Of a DNA stretch of 52,543 nucleotides, positions 23,843 through 34,955 are shown in pieces (position 1 is the first letter of the stretch; the number at the start of each line of letters is the position of its first letter). Under the pieces are notes generated by a model that was not told the DNA's origin, made no database searches, and was given only the letters and a program-made list of their open reading frames with translations. A program made the translations under genes and the position numbers. Origin of the DNA: Reticulitermes lucifugus (taxonomy: Eukaryota > Arthropoda > Insecta > Blattodea > Rhinotermitidae); contig JAKCWW010000002.1 of assembly GCA_026260175.1 (NCBI GenBank), positions 170,101-222,643 of the forward strand, given 5' to 3'.

Positions 23843-26309
23843 ATTGCTTCCTGCATGATCCATGATAAATCATTTCCAACTTATTAACAGGCAAACTGCA
23901 ATTTCTAACGACTGTATCCACAAATAATTTTGCAAAAATAACCATCCTAATGTTCTATAAAAGTTACTTCTAGGTCGTCGACTTTAAGACACTTGCCAAA
24001 TTTCGAAACCCTGAGTTTTTATTTAGAGTGTTGAAACGAGAGCTTAAAGGCACGACCTGCCTCAACTTAACTTTCATGAACCCACTCCAGCTTCCTTTCG
24101 AGACGCTATGCGCGTCAAAGACACGTTTCGGAATACCTATATATACTTTTAGACATAACGTGCCTCCAGACGCTATTAAAACGTCGAGGCGGCGTCTCGG
24201 AATTCTTAACAACGTACCAGAGTCTTGCGTGCTAGTCACCTGCACAAGGATGCCTCCTTATAAAGTAATTTTATAGCTAATTCACTCCCTGGTACAAGGC
24301 GTTCCGTGAGCTGGCTGGGTTGTTTTCGAATTAAACTGTCGCCAAGATAAGGCAGCATCTCTTTTCGACTACTACCGGCTGATAATCTAATAGACCAACC
24401 AGTACACTACAGAATAGTCTAAATAATAAAAATTCCAGGATAAATATAATAAAGTATCTATAATAAACAAAATAACTAAATAACTATAAATACAAATAAG
24501 TGTATCCAAACGACTAAACGTAAATATCCCCTATTTATAAAACAAAAAATTACGAAGTAATTAAGCAGACTGTCATTTAGAAAATTAGTGAACTTTAGGA
24601 ACAGTACGTGACTACTGAATAAACGTATATGTAACTGAATATACCTACAAAGAACAAACCTAAACACTTGTCAACTAATTGTCTAATTCTCGCATGATCA
24701 ACTAAGTGAAAGAATGTTTAATTAAATAATTTATAATAAATAACATAAAAATTCTATAGCGTAATGTATCCATTAAACAGTGTATTGTTAATAAGATGTT
24801 CAACCATTCTTTCGTTGTTATAAAATTCGAAAGTCTATCAACATTCCCACTGGACTCTATCCTAAGACGGTTCAATCAGCTTCAGACGTTTCCAAAATAT
24901 TTCTCTTTATATAACACATACCCGTTTGTGTATCCGGTTAGAAGTATAAATTTATTCCATTTCAGTCACACACAACAGAGTTAATGACCAACGTTGCTGC
25001 GTGTGACTGACAATAAAAAAAATATATGCTTCTGACCAAATTATTTCTATTTGATCAGTTTCAGTATTTTTGACAGCTACTTACGCTATGAAGGGGGACT
25101 TTTAAATTTCTCTCTGCAAATAAGCTGTATGTGGATTTCTTGTCGTCTAATTATTCCTAAATATCCCTATCATCTCCGTGTTAGTCCATCAGATACTCTA
25201 AATATAACCAACGCGGATTAGAATCTCATTTTAAGTATGCTCCCTTCTGTTTTAAGTTTACGTAATAAAGTTTCAATCAAGTAGTTCTGTCTTTTATTGA
25301 AATGAATGGCAAGCCGAAAGAAAATAAAGGAAATATTATAACAAATTGCAAATTTTTTCTGCTTTAGATTCACAAGATGTCATACGTATGAATATTCCGT
25401 TCAGTGGAGTTATGACTATCAGCTAGTCAGTTATGTGACAGAATCTGGCACTAGAGACTTGTATGGTACTAATAAGAACTCTTAAAAGAATGATACGTTT
25501 TCTTGTAAACACATCTCACGGAAAATCAAGAACTGTTATAGATCAAACTGGGACAGCATTAAAGCCTCCTGAAGAAACAAGTTCGCATCTCAACCAGAGA
25601 AATAGCTATCATAATTAGGATTTTTCCAAAATAATTTTGAAATACAGATATCTAACATGCTAGAACAGTTTCTCACCTTGAATTACGAAATCAGATAACT
25701 TGTCTGCAGTTTATATATCATGATCAAGTGACTTTGGAATGAAAACAAACTGCTGTAATCCCATGATTTATGTCTTCCTCAGGAATGTTTCAAGTACTGG
25801 GAAACTATTATAAGCACGTGGATAAAGAACAACCACCGGCAAGCTGTTAGGTATAAGATGTGCGAAATGCGATTACCCGTACCTGCAGTCTGCACAAAGC
25901 AATTTATGTTACATTTAAAGTTACTGTTTCGGTGTTGATGAACATTTAAATATTTTGGTACATGAGACCGCGTCGTCTGGCAAATATTTACCGACATATC
26001 TGAGGGTTTGCTGCTTGCATCTTCAGGATCTCCCAAGGAGAACCATATTGCGAGTTTTTAGATTTTTGCAGCAGTGTATTTGTGGATTCCGTCAGTTTGG
26101 AATATGACGCTTTGTCACTGAATGATCGGATCCCAGTGACGCAGCGTCACATCCCAGAAGAAGATATCCTCAAAAATAATCTTCTAAAATTACTTTGAAA
26201 ATGGAGGCAAATAATCAAATGGAACAGGAGAGAAACTTTATTCTACTACACTGATATGACAAGTAAGTGATACATCCTTTGGAATAGTGAAGTGTTACAA
26301 ATTATAGCA
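23843..26309. other. Non-coding interval, partly cryptically repetitive
   Basis: 23970-24276 is open in overlapping frames on both strands (91 and 82 codons) and is richer in CG than its flanks; the proteins are not recognised. About 24360-24780 is rich in short ACTAAATA-like words, a decayed simple repeat. The rest is unremarkable. Confidence 0.5.
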
Positions 26310-26385
26310 GAGCAGATTATCAGAGCGGTAAACTGAAGTAAGCACATTCGAAAGGACCGAGTTCGATGACCAGCCTACCGCTATA
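26310..26385 (+). mobile_element. Weak tRNA-like SINE head
   Basis: GATTATCAGAGCGGTAAAC (A-box side) and CCGAGTTCGATGACCAGCC (B-box side) are spaced like internal Pol III promoter boxes. A family body is not recognisable downstream. Confidence 0.35.
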
Positions 26386-26524
26386 ACTAAAAATATTTAC
26401 TTATTTTTTTCCAGTCCTTGCAGATAGAATGAATTTTTTTCTAATTGTCCTCAGTTTACTGTACTTCAGTCACACGTTCATCACCATTACATAACTCAAC
26501 ATATCCCTCGTGTGAGTATAGTTG

Positions 26525-26822
26525 TCTCTGTACAAGCCATGAAGGCATACGGGGAAGTGGAGATACAACTACTACGTACAATCATTCTTAAACTCGGCAC
26601 GAGATGGTGTGAGTGGTCAGGTTCATGCCTTGGCCGTTTACTCCCAAAGAAATATCCGCCCCCCCCCCGATATACATTGAATAGAAGGCTGGGTGGGCAC
26701 CAGAGCCGGTCTGGACGCTTCGGAGAAGAGACAAAGTTCTTGCCCCTGTTGGGAATCGAACCACGATTTCTCAGACGCGTGGCCCGTAGCCTAGTCACTA
26801 CTCCGACTGAGCTACCGTGGTG
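26525..26822 (-). mobile_element. SINE family A copy, full length, perfect A and B boxes
   Basis: On the minus strand TAGCTCAGTCGG (plus-strand 26803-26814) matches TRGYNNARNNGG exactly, and GGTTCGATTCC (26752-26762) matches GGTTCGANTCC exactly. The body follows in family order: AGCGTCCAGACCGGCTCTGG, GCCCACCCAGCCTTCTATTC, a C-rich stretch, a TGACCACTCAC-type module, TTTAAGAATGATTG and CTTCATGGCTTG. This is the best-preserved family A copy and serves as reference for the others. Its tRNA-derived head implies Pol III transcription when active. Confidence 0.9.
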
Positions 26823-26832
26823 CATATGATCG

Positions 26833-26869
26833 TTATATATATATATATGTACATATATATATATATATC
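26833..26869. repeat. (AT)n palindromic microsatellite
   Basis: Alternating AT runs flank a central GTAC at 26849-26852, giving a self-complementary tract about 36 bp long just beyond the 5' border of the family A SINE. Confidence 0.9.
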
Positions 26870-27129
26870 TTGGAGCCCGCATACAAATTGTTTAAGACGT
26901 TCCCGCCCGTTATCACCGAATGTAACAGAAGTGTGGACAGGACAAGACGTGATTGTACTGATCCACAGTGGTAAGGCGGCGCTTGAGTTGATGCCAGGTG
27001 ACAACCGGACGATTAGCTTACTGACACACTCGTTCGAATCTCGGCAGACACTCAAAGAGAAACTTCCAAAACAAGGCAGCAACATCCAGTGTGTTCATCT
27101 GCTATCTCAGAGAGCTAACGAATTCGGCA

Positions 27130-27130
<1 letters not shown>
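26870..27130. other. Spacer, unassigned
   Basis: Both strands carry open frames that run in from the SINE. CG content is higher than average. Not recognised. Confidence 0.4.
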
Positions 27131-27167
<37 letters not shown>

Positions 27168-27176
27168 TAATAATAA
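27131..27176. repeat. (AAT)n microsatellite
   Basis: AAT triplets with one interruption near 27168. It abuts the 3' portion of a family C SINE. Confidence 0.95.
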
Positions 27177-27177
27177 C

Positions 27178-27265
27178 CACGGCTCGACAGCCCTTGGGCC
27201 TCCTCTTTCCGAGGTTACTTGGTCTTGTGCATTTGTGGCAGTGAGTGACCAGCCCACTGGCTGAA
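27178..27265 (-). mobile_element. SINE family C 3' portion
   Basis: The minus strand reads GGGCTGGTCACTCACTGCC, a GACCAAGTAACCTC module and GGAGGCCCAAGGGCTGTCGA. The first parts align with TGGACTGGTCACTCAC and GGAGGCCCTTGG in the family C copy at 20734-21091, the last with the retroposon at 33106-33233. The head is absent. Confidence 0.7.
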
Positions 27266-27324
27266 TAATAATAATTCAATTCAATTCAATGGGTATTTAT
27301 TAACGTGCAGACTTAACAGCACAA

Positions 27325-27325
<1 letters not shown>
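27266..27325 (-). mobile_element. Probable LINE 3' terminus with (TTGAA)n tail
   Basis: The minus strand reads CACGTTAATAAATACCCATT followed by three TTGAA-type units. I recall this combination as the 3' end of a non-LTR retrotransposon family in insects; only the terminus is present. Confidence 0.45.
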
Positions 27326-27361
<36 letters not shown>

Positions 27362-27365
27362 TAAT
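27326..27365. repeat. (AAT)n microsatellite
   Basis: About twelve AAT triplets with a final GAT interruption. Confidence 0.95.
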
Positions 27366-27504
27366 GCAGTCACAGTTTTTCACAGGCATTTCTCACGCAG
27401 TGAACCCTATAGTTAATATGCAAATTAAGGCGAAAGATTTCATGTTCTCAGAAAAGCACCCGTTAGAGGGCACCAGTGTAAAATAATATTACATGTATTC
27501 AAGT

Positions 27505-27620
27505 GACGAGATGGGCGGGGCATGTGGCACGTATGGGGGAGAGGAGAAGTGCATACAGGGCTTTGGTGGGGGAATTTGGGGAAAGATAAAACTTGGAAAA
27601 CTGTCCCTTCACTTTAGAAT
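27505..27620 (+). mobile_element. Non-LTR retrotransposon ORF fragment (WAGHVARM motif)
   Basis: Positions 27509-27589 encode RWAGHVARMGERR, SAYRALVGEF and then a stop. WAGHVARM followed by a basic stretch is a hallmark of the C-terminal region of reverse-transcriptase ORFs in many insect non-LTR elements, downstream of the polymerase domain. The usual continuation (GRPRRRW) is lost. An open frame one base out of register covers the same DNA and should not be annotated as a gene. Confidence 0.75.
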
Positions 27621-29290
27621 ATTTCGGATAAGAGACCTAAACCCTCAGCTAGTCATGGCTCTTATCCAGTACTCTTCTAACATGGTAAGATTTTGCAATT
27701 GTCGGAAGCACTATCCAAGGAAACCAACCGCCTGTCTGAATAAATACTTATAAATTCTCTACAGCAGAGGAAGTCAGGGCTACAATCAGATGATAGCAAT
27801 ATTAAAAATATGATTATTATTATTATTGTGCAATTTACTACCCTCGAAAGCTTTGTTTTATATTTATAGAGTTTTCTACTTATTTACATGACCTAAACGT
27901 TTCTTTGGATAGCCTTGAAAAGTAATTTAAAAGAGGCACTTTATTGTGCACCATGTGAAATAATTTATCAAGCAATAAAGTATTGGTTTTCACAACAGAA
28001 TTACTGATGCTGTAACTTTACATAATTTATTTCCACAACAGAACCGAATTGTAAACAACTGTCGATATTTTGTCACGATGCTCCCACTGCAGAATATGCT
28101 AATTTGTCATTAGCGAGGGTAAATTTTTTATTGATTCGGTCATTGTCTTTTCATGTGTGTGTTGTCAAACCTGTACTAAAATATTCAGAAAATTAAAAAG
28201 AACAGTTAGACTTTTTAAATGCTGCTTCTCAAGGTGCAGACATTTGTGTACTTTTACACAGAAATTCACTATCTAATTCACGCGGTTCATAATGCCACCG
28301 GGTCAATAATATTTTACTATAACCTACCTAACCCTCTAAAACTCTACATATGAGATAAAAGCTATAAAGTTACTTGTTCTTCTGTATGACCGTGGAATTC
28401 TAGAATTTTACTCTGAAGGAAAAGCGTAGGTCTTTCGTACATGAACGCACTGAAGACAAAGATTCGACATAGGGTGAAGTAAATGAATAATGGAGAAAAT
28501 TAAATATAGAGGAATTTAAAAATTAAAGTCTTCATTTTATACTGTTACGTTTATTAAGTGAAGATGTTGTGTAGGTATATACAGGGCATGCAGCACGTAG
28601 AGGCGATTTTGGAAAAGCCAGAAAATTTTTACTTTAAAAATCTCAAAAGAGATTGTCTATATGAGTTGCAATTTCTTTTCGTTATGTACCACGTACTGAA
28701 TTGTTACCGAACACCTGAAAAAAATTCATTTCTTTATTTTCCTTTATGTTATATGTTTTCTAAATTATATGAAAATATAAACTTCTCTCCTATATTTATG
28801 GGCCAGTTAAAATAAAAAATATTTTTTACGGAAGGACTGCTCGCAGTAGAGTGGATGATATCTTTGTTGCACAGCTACCGATGATGTACCCGCTCTACAG
28901 TCTCAGTGCGGCAAAACAAAGTGCTCTGTTTGTTGAATATACTCCAATTACGACAATTTATCTGCGCTGTTATACTACGTTAAGCTTGTACTTGTTAAGT
29001 GTATAATTATAAAAAATGCTAAAAACGTGGAAAATTAGATGAAAAATGTAAAAATCATCAGGCGTTATAGGAAACAATACTGAGTCCTGCGAAATCTAAA
29101 AATAATGCATTACGTTGTATATATGGTATGAGTCGCAGGATTTAAATTGCTTCCACTGGGAAAAGTCGTAAAACACATATCGTGACGGAGTATAAAATAA
29201 TCATAAGGATGTCAGAATATCAGCATTTAAAGTAATACTTATTGACTGCAGGTCGCGCATAACATGTCAGCGAAATGAGTTATACTTAAG
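27621..29290. other. Non-coding interval
   Basis: A short ATT run at about 27812-27827 is the only repeat noted. No domains recognised. Confidence 0.55.
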
Positions 29291-29325
29291 ACTGTCTGTC
29301 TCTCTGTTTCTCTGTCTGTCTGTCT
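29291..29325. repeat. Pyrimidine/guanine microsatellite (CTGT and CTCT units)
   Basis: CTGTCTGTCTCTCTG, then TCTCTGTCTGTCTGTCTT. Confidence 0.85.
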
Positions 29326-30054
29326 TACAACTGCAATAACCCTGCAGTTCTGCTCTACAGCATGCAAGCGACGTTCATAGCTGTAATAACGGTAATATTA
29401 TTGTTATTATTATTACTGCCATTATTATGTTTATGTTCATATTTATATTTTTTGTCTCAGTTTTTACAACGACTAATATAATTTGTAATTATAGGTATCA
29501 TTACTAATTTTATGGGCATTTATTCTTCAAGGCGGAAAATTTTTATCTAGAATGCAGCGTGTTCCAAGGAGTATTGTCTTCTTCCAGAATTAGAAATTTT
29601 AAACTTTCTTGCAAGGTCTAAGGAACTATATCAGTGTGCTGACAGGACTATTAGTACTATTGTCACTTGTTCTATATGCTATTGCCGTCTAAGTTCACAT
29701 CCTTACATATTTCTGAAATTTTATTTTTAGACACAATCTCCATGTTTTCGCTCCCACGGACAGCGATATCAATTATGTATATAATTCTTCTTGTCGTATT
29801 TCTGTACCAGTTGTCAGCGTCCGGTCCAGAATGTTCCGTAATACTATCTCTTGTTTATTTATTCGATAAAAATTATTTTCTTAATAGACTACATTTTCTT
29901 TAACGTGATTTATCATGCCTCTATGCTTTTGTTAAGAGGTTGACTTATTCCACATAAAGCTGTTATACGAAATTTAATATTTTAAAACATGATCCTGAAA
30001 GTCTAAGTTTACGGAAGGAGATTCATTTTTACGTTACGCAGTCAACGCTATTTT

Positions 30055-30055
30055 A

Positions 30056-30086
<31 letters not shown>

Positions 30087-30087
30087 C
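30055..30087. repeat. (ATT)n microsatellite
   Basis: About ten ATT triplets in a row. Confidence 0.95.
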
Positions 30088-30349
30088 ATATTTGTTCTCC
30101 TTCAGGCTTACCAATACAATTACAAACATTTTTCAACAGCTGCTTTTGATGATAAAGGAACTCGTACATTTACAGTAAAGAATCCTGTTAATATTCATAC
30201 ATCAGCTTATCGACTGAAAACGTGTGAAGAAAAACAACTTTATGAAAATAGTCGAAATAGATACAAATGCCCTGATAGCTAGAAGAAACATGGCGATGAG
30301 GGATCTTTGGTTTTCTGAGTGTTCTCATCGTAATGCATCTTATTTGAAG

Positions 30350-30452
30350 TCTGCAAAAGGTTTGTGTGCCACATGTAAACCTTTCATATCTGCAAAAATA
30401 TCTGCATAAGGTTTGTGTGCCACATCTAACCCACTCTTCCCTCCCTTTTCCG
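30350..30452. repeat. Imperfect tandem duplication, period 51 bp
   Basis: AAGGTTTGTGTGCCACAT occurs at 30357-30374 and 30408-30425, each preceded by a TCTGCA word. Confidence 0.85.
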
Positions 30453-31150
30453 TTCTTTCTTCATCTTTCCCCTCCATTCCTCCTTCCTTTCTCTACACCC
30501 CCACAAAAAAGATTTGGTTCGATAATTTCAATGCAACATACGCGCTAGGTACAGCAGAGCTCAAAAGTACCTTACAAACATTCCAGCTGCTTTAGAATTT
30601 AATGCATAAAGAAATAATTTTAACTGCATTGATATTCAGACTTTGACAGTAACAAAAACCTATGCAGTAAGACATACACATATTACTGTTGCTGTACGTG
30701 TGCCCTAAACGTTCACTTATATTCCGTTTTATACAGCGCGTTTCTCAAAATTATTCCTCTTGGATGAAATGCCAACGAGCGCAAACTAAAATAGTTTTAA
30801 TACATTCATCCAGCAGAATATGACGCGCTTCACAACACAAAATGTGAACTACCATTCAGCTACCAGAAACTGATTCGACACGCTAAGTATTCTGCTATGG
30901 AATGTTAAATTTTAAGCCTTAACAAATTACACTTCTCAGTGATATTTTTCAATTATTATTTCTTCTCAGGACCCTACGTTGGTAATGTTGTTAGGTTAAG
31001 CGTAAATTTAAATTCAACAAAGTAGTAATGAAGTATCTAGAATTAAAGAGAAGAAACGTTTGCACAACCGAGAAAATTGTTAATGAAAAGTTTTACATTC
31101 CTTAGTTTTCGCCTAATATTGTCGGACAGCATGGGTCTGAACGCAAAATA

Positions 31151-31280
31151 AAATGGGCGGGAAATGTAGCACACATTGCAAGAGACGAGAAATACACAGA
31201 ATATTCCGGCCGGAAACAACAGGAAAATTACTTGTAAAACCTGGCCGTAGATGGAATCGTCATATTAAAATGAAATTTAT
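31151..31280 (+). mobile_element. Non-LTR retrotransposon ORF fragment, frameshifted
   Basis: From 31151 the frame reads KWAGNVAHIARDEKYTEY. After a frame change it reads GKLLVKPGRRWNRHIKM. This is the WAGHVARM...GKxxxxxxGRRWxxxIKM signature of the C-terminal part of insect non-LTR ORFs, broken by at least one indel. Confidence 0.75.
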
Positions 31281-31309
31281 ACAAGTATTTCAGTGTCACC
31301 GGGGCACTT

Positions 31310-31425
31310 TCTCGAGGTTAAAGCGACAAGGGTGTGGATTTGACCACTCATCTCCATCCAGTGCCAAAGTTAAGTATGTGTAGAAGTTTACTTGTAATTC
31401 TGTGTGAATACATGGCGTGGTGCTT
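31310..31425 (+). mobile_element. SINE family A 3' half
   Basis: TCGAGGTTAAAGCGACAAGG, TGACCACTCATCTCCATCC, AGTGCCAAAGTTAAG and CATGGCGTGG follow family order. It starts about 30 bp after the LINE fragment, in the same orientation. Confidence 0.7.
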
Positions 31426-32794
31426 CATTAATCACAGGAGAATATTCAAATTCTAAATTAGAAAAAATATATGTGAAAGAGTGAGGCTTGTTTGAACTAG
31501 CTAAGGAGAAGATCCAAATGCTGGAGTTCAAGAAAATAAAAATTAACATTCCAATTCTTTAAAAACAGAAAATTTGTTACCAGTAGATTAAACATATGCC
31601 CGAAGTTTAGTAGCGCACTGAACCATGGTGTTAATGGAAGTTTTAGTTTGTATAAAATAAGAGAATGTACACACATTTATGATTACTGTGTTCTTATTGA
31701 GATATTCATAATATGTAAGTATTTAACTAGCAACACTAAGGGAACTGAATATAACATTACGGTAACAAAAATGTCTAATATATGCAAACACTGATATATA
31801 TATAAGCATTTTAAATCCATGCATAACTTGGTCTTCAATCACGCTGTCTTCCCTTGACGCATACGTGCTGCTTAAAAACATTAATATTCTTGATTTTATA
31901 AAAATTATTATTATTTTTATTATTATTGCTTTACAAATACACACATATGTAATTTATTCTTATTGCATATTATAATTTATTTTTATTTATTATTTGCAGT
32001 TTATTACTTTTACGTTTTCTATTGTCAGTGTTTGAATAAATAACTTTTTTCCTGTTAATTGAAACGAAATCTTATTATTGAGGGTACTGTAAGTTCTTCC
32101 ATAAATATACCAGTTCATAAATTTTTACTTATAAAGACTGTAAGTATGAAGTCCACTAACGTTTTAGTTGTGATGCAGTTTCTCTGAAACTTTGGTGCTC
32201 ATCGACCTAACTACACGGTGTCACATGCCATAAAACAGTAATTTTCGTATCGTAATGTAGGAGTGGCTTAATTTGGCTACTGCCACTTACGTTTCTCTTT
32301 ATCACAACTTTCCATCCAAAAATATTCTGCCATACTGTATGCAGTTAATGAAACGTCGTTAAATAACTCAGAAACCATAATAACGAGTAGTTTTCCTATC
32401 ACATGAATAACTCTCAACTGTTCAAGTAAGGCCTCTCGCCATTGGACTGTATGTTCAATATATTTAAAATCGTTACTTTGGGCCTACAATATAAGTCACC
32501 ATGGCAGCGTATAAAATTATCATGTCACATGGAAAGACGAAGAAAAGTGAATTTCAGTCAACGACTGACAGCACTCATTTTGTTGTAGATCATGGGAACT
32601 GACTGCATTACACGAACGAACAAACCAACCAACCAATCAATAGTTCCCTCTCGCCCCTCTGCTTGTGTCACTGTGCGCCAACACATACTTCCTAAAAAAA
32701 ATCCCCTTCTAGAAGAAAGTTATGGCTGTCAGCCATGCTACAATCACGCCTTCATAATTGGCGTTGTGGATATTGGTTGAATTTTGGCACCAGT
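31426..32794. other. Non-coding interval
   Basis: Short AT-rich frames only; a (CCAA)n stretch at 32619-32640 is listed separately. Confidence 0.55.
32619..32640. repeat. Short (CCAA)n microsatellite
   Basis: AAACCAACCAACCAATCAAT. Confidence 0.85.
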
Positions 32795-32900
32795 ATGGCC
32801 GGGGGCTGCTGCTTAACCCTGGGATTCCAAACCTGCAGGTCAAAAGAGAACAACTGCTGTCGCTAACCAGTAACTAGCCGCCTAGCTCTTTGCCAAGCCA
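32795..32900 (-). mobile_element. tRNA-like SINE head
   Basis: The minus strand shows AGAGCTAGGCGG (plus-strand 32878-32889, an A box lacking its first T) and GGTTTGGAATCC (32822-32833, B-box-like). The spacing fits an internal Pol III promoter. The body beyond is not matched to families A to C. Confidence 0.4.
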
Positions 32901-33093
32901 ACCAATCTGCGATCTGACTAATTCTCTCACTAAGTACCACCGTAACATGGCTAAATAAATAGATTTCACTGAGTAACTGAGTAGGCTTATTAAATAATAG
33001 ACTCATTAGATATGACCCACTACGTGACTATCTATATAACTGAACGACGACTCACATGACTTACTGATTAGATACATAAAAATTAGGTTGACT

Positions 33094-33245
33094 AAGCAAT
33101 CAAGTCTGCGACGAGCTGGGCCCTCGTCCAGAGGAGTCCTACCGAGTGTGTTGTGTCTAAAAGTGTGTGATCTTGATGCCTTGAAAAATGAGGCGGCCTA
33201 GGCCCTCAAGGGGCTGTCGAGCAACTGAAAAAAAAGCAATCAAGT
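33094..33245 (+). mobile_element. Short retroposon with 12-bp target-site duplication
   Basis: AAGCAATCAAGT occurs at 33094-33105 and 33234-33245. Between them lie 128 bp ending in an A-rich tail (about 33228-33235). The 3' part, GGCGGCCTAGGCCC then CAAGGGGCTGTCGAGC, aligns with the minus strand of 27178-27265, so it is a 5'-truncated relative of family C or of its LINE partner. Matching flanking repeats plus an A tail indicate LINE-type target-primed insertion. Confidence 0.75.
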
Positions 33246-34459
33246 GGCTGCTAACTTAATAACGAAAAACTTGTGATTAGCAAACTGAGTAAACTAATAA
33301 TTAATGAAGCCCTGTGAATTAACAACCTACCAAAATTAATCGACTAGTTCAAAATTATGTAAATACGCAGCCAACTAAATAAGTAACACCATGGTAGAAT
33401 ATTCTCTAAAGAAATTTTACTCACAGATATGTGCCTGCTAACAGAGACATCGTTTCTGCTATGAAATTTTAGTGGTAATATTCTTCATCAAAAAAAGAAA
33501 GGCCTCACTGTGACAGCCCATTTCAGTTTACGTTCTAGTAAGTGTATGACCCTAGTTGTCGCATTATCCATTACCTAAGACATTTCCCAAAAACAATTTA
33601 CAGATTAATTTCTTTTCTATATATATACCTATGCATATTTGTCTGAAGAAAATATTTATGATTAGATCGAATTTGTATTCACAGCTTTTATGGTTTGTTA
33701 TTAAATATAAATCAGAAGACATGTTTTCCACAAATTTTGCCAAAACACGAAATAAGGACATCCATATATTGCTAGAGGCTAACGATACTTGTTCAAATAG
33801 GTAAGACAGAACTTTGTAACATATGATCAGCACGACACAGGGTGCTGGAATTGTGTTTGTGACGTACCTATATACCAAATTGCATATCCTTAGTCCCAAA
33901 AGTTTAATTAGTTATTTCGTACAAACTGAAAGTTACAAACAGGGCTATGTATTTAAGGCAAGTGCAGAGTCTTTATTTTGTAGGTTGTTCTCGGAAAAAT
34001 TTAAAACCCTAACGTATTATGAAACATGAAGGCGAGGCAGCTTCCAATTGCATGCCGCGTATAAGAAGTCTCAAAAAATAGTCAACACATCAATAGCAAA
34101 GGGAAAATACACGCATTTTGACATACTGATACGTAAGACAGTTAAGAGGAACTTGTCCAGCCATCGCTCACAATTGGCTTAACCACTACTCCTCTTTTTT
34201 AATAAAATCACGTCTCCAAGAAAATGTTCTAACAACAGAAGGTTGCGTTATATAACACAAGCAATGAAAAGATGAATGGCGTGAGAAACAAGAAATCTTA
34301 TACGAACATGTCTGTTCAAATACTGTCTTCTTTTAAACTTGACGCCATATTAAAATATAAAGGAACTTCAAAAGAAGCGCGCGAGAGTCTGACTTATAAA
34401 ACACGCACATACTAACAAGTACGTACGTAGGTACATGCCTACAGTATTCCATTTTTATT
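33246..34459. other. Non-coding interval, partly cryptically repetitive
   Basis: Up to about 33400, and also 32900-33090, short words such as ACTAA, GACT and TGACT recur at irregular spacing, as in a decayed simple repeat. Antiparallel open frames at 33556-33899 have no recognised domain. Confidence 0.45.
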
Positions 34460-34725
34460 AGTTGGTGGTGAAGCCTGGACATTACGCGATTGACGAATAC
34501 AGAATTAGAGCTGCTGAGAAGAAATTCGAGAGACCTTAAAACGTGGGTATGTTAAGACCACAGAAAGACTGGTAACATTCTTGTATAATAAAGTAAACCT
34601 TCCGGACAAATTTGTGTTCCATATAGACAGAATATCAAAATAATTATGAAATACGGACCAACTGGGATAAGAAACCAAAGACGATGATTAAAAATAACAG
34701 AGACTAGAAAGTGCAAGAAATGACA
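34460..34725 (+). mobile_element. Non-LTR retrotransposon ORF fragment, heavily decayed
   Basis: The plus strand gives EAWTLR, then in another frame DEYRIRAAEKKFERP, then FHIDRIS and KYGPTGIRNQRR. The series W-T-L, R-I-x-A-A-E-x-K-F, H-x-D-R and GxRxxRR is the usual post-polymerase segment of insect LINE ORFs. Several frameshifts and stops are present. Confidence 0.6.
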
Positions 34726-34912
34726 ACTTGATTATTACAATGTATTTAGTAATTCAAACTTGTACATTGGGCTTTGAATCGTTGAACATTCAATATAGAG
34801 TGACCAAGTTAAAGCAAAACTCTGAAAAATTCTTAAAGTTTTCGAGACTAAGCACATGATATTTGGCTTCGAACTTCTGTCTCTTTAAGTCTCGATTTAT
34901 TTTATGTTCGCC

Positions 34913-34913
<1 letters not shown>

Positions 34914-34949
<36 letters not shown>
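34914..34949. repeat. (GA)n microsatellite
   Basis: About sixteen GA dinucleotides in a row. Confidence 0.97.

Positions 34950-34955
<6 letters not shown>

Larger units (their letters stand above)
29326..31150. other. Non-coding interval with small repeats
   Basis: Contains an (ATT)n run and an imperfect 51-bp duplication, both listed separately, and a short pyrimidine-rich tract at about 30426-30502. No gene recognised. Confidence 0.55.

Noticed and set aside
26752..26822. Functional tRNA gene
   Set aside because: A and B boxes are perfect, but a cloverleaf with acceptor stem is not evident and a SINE body follows directly.
26496..26882. 128-codon minus-strand frame as a gene
   Set aside because: It translates a SINE and its AT microsatellite flank.
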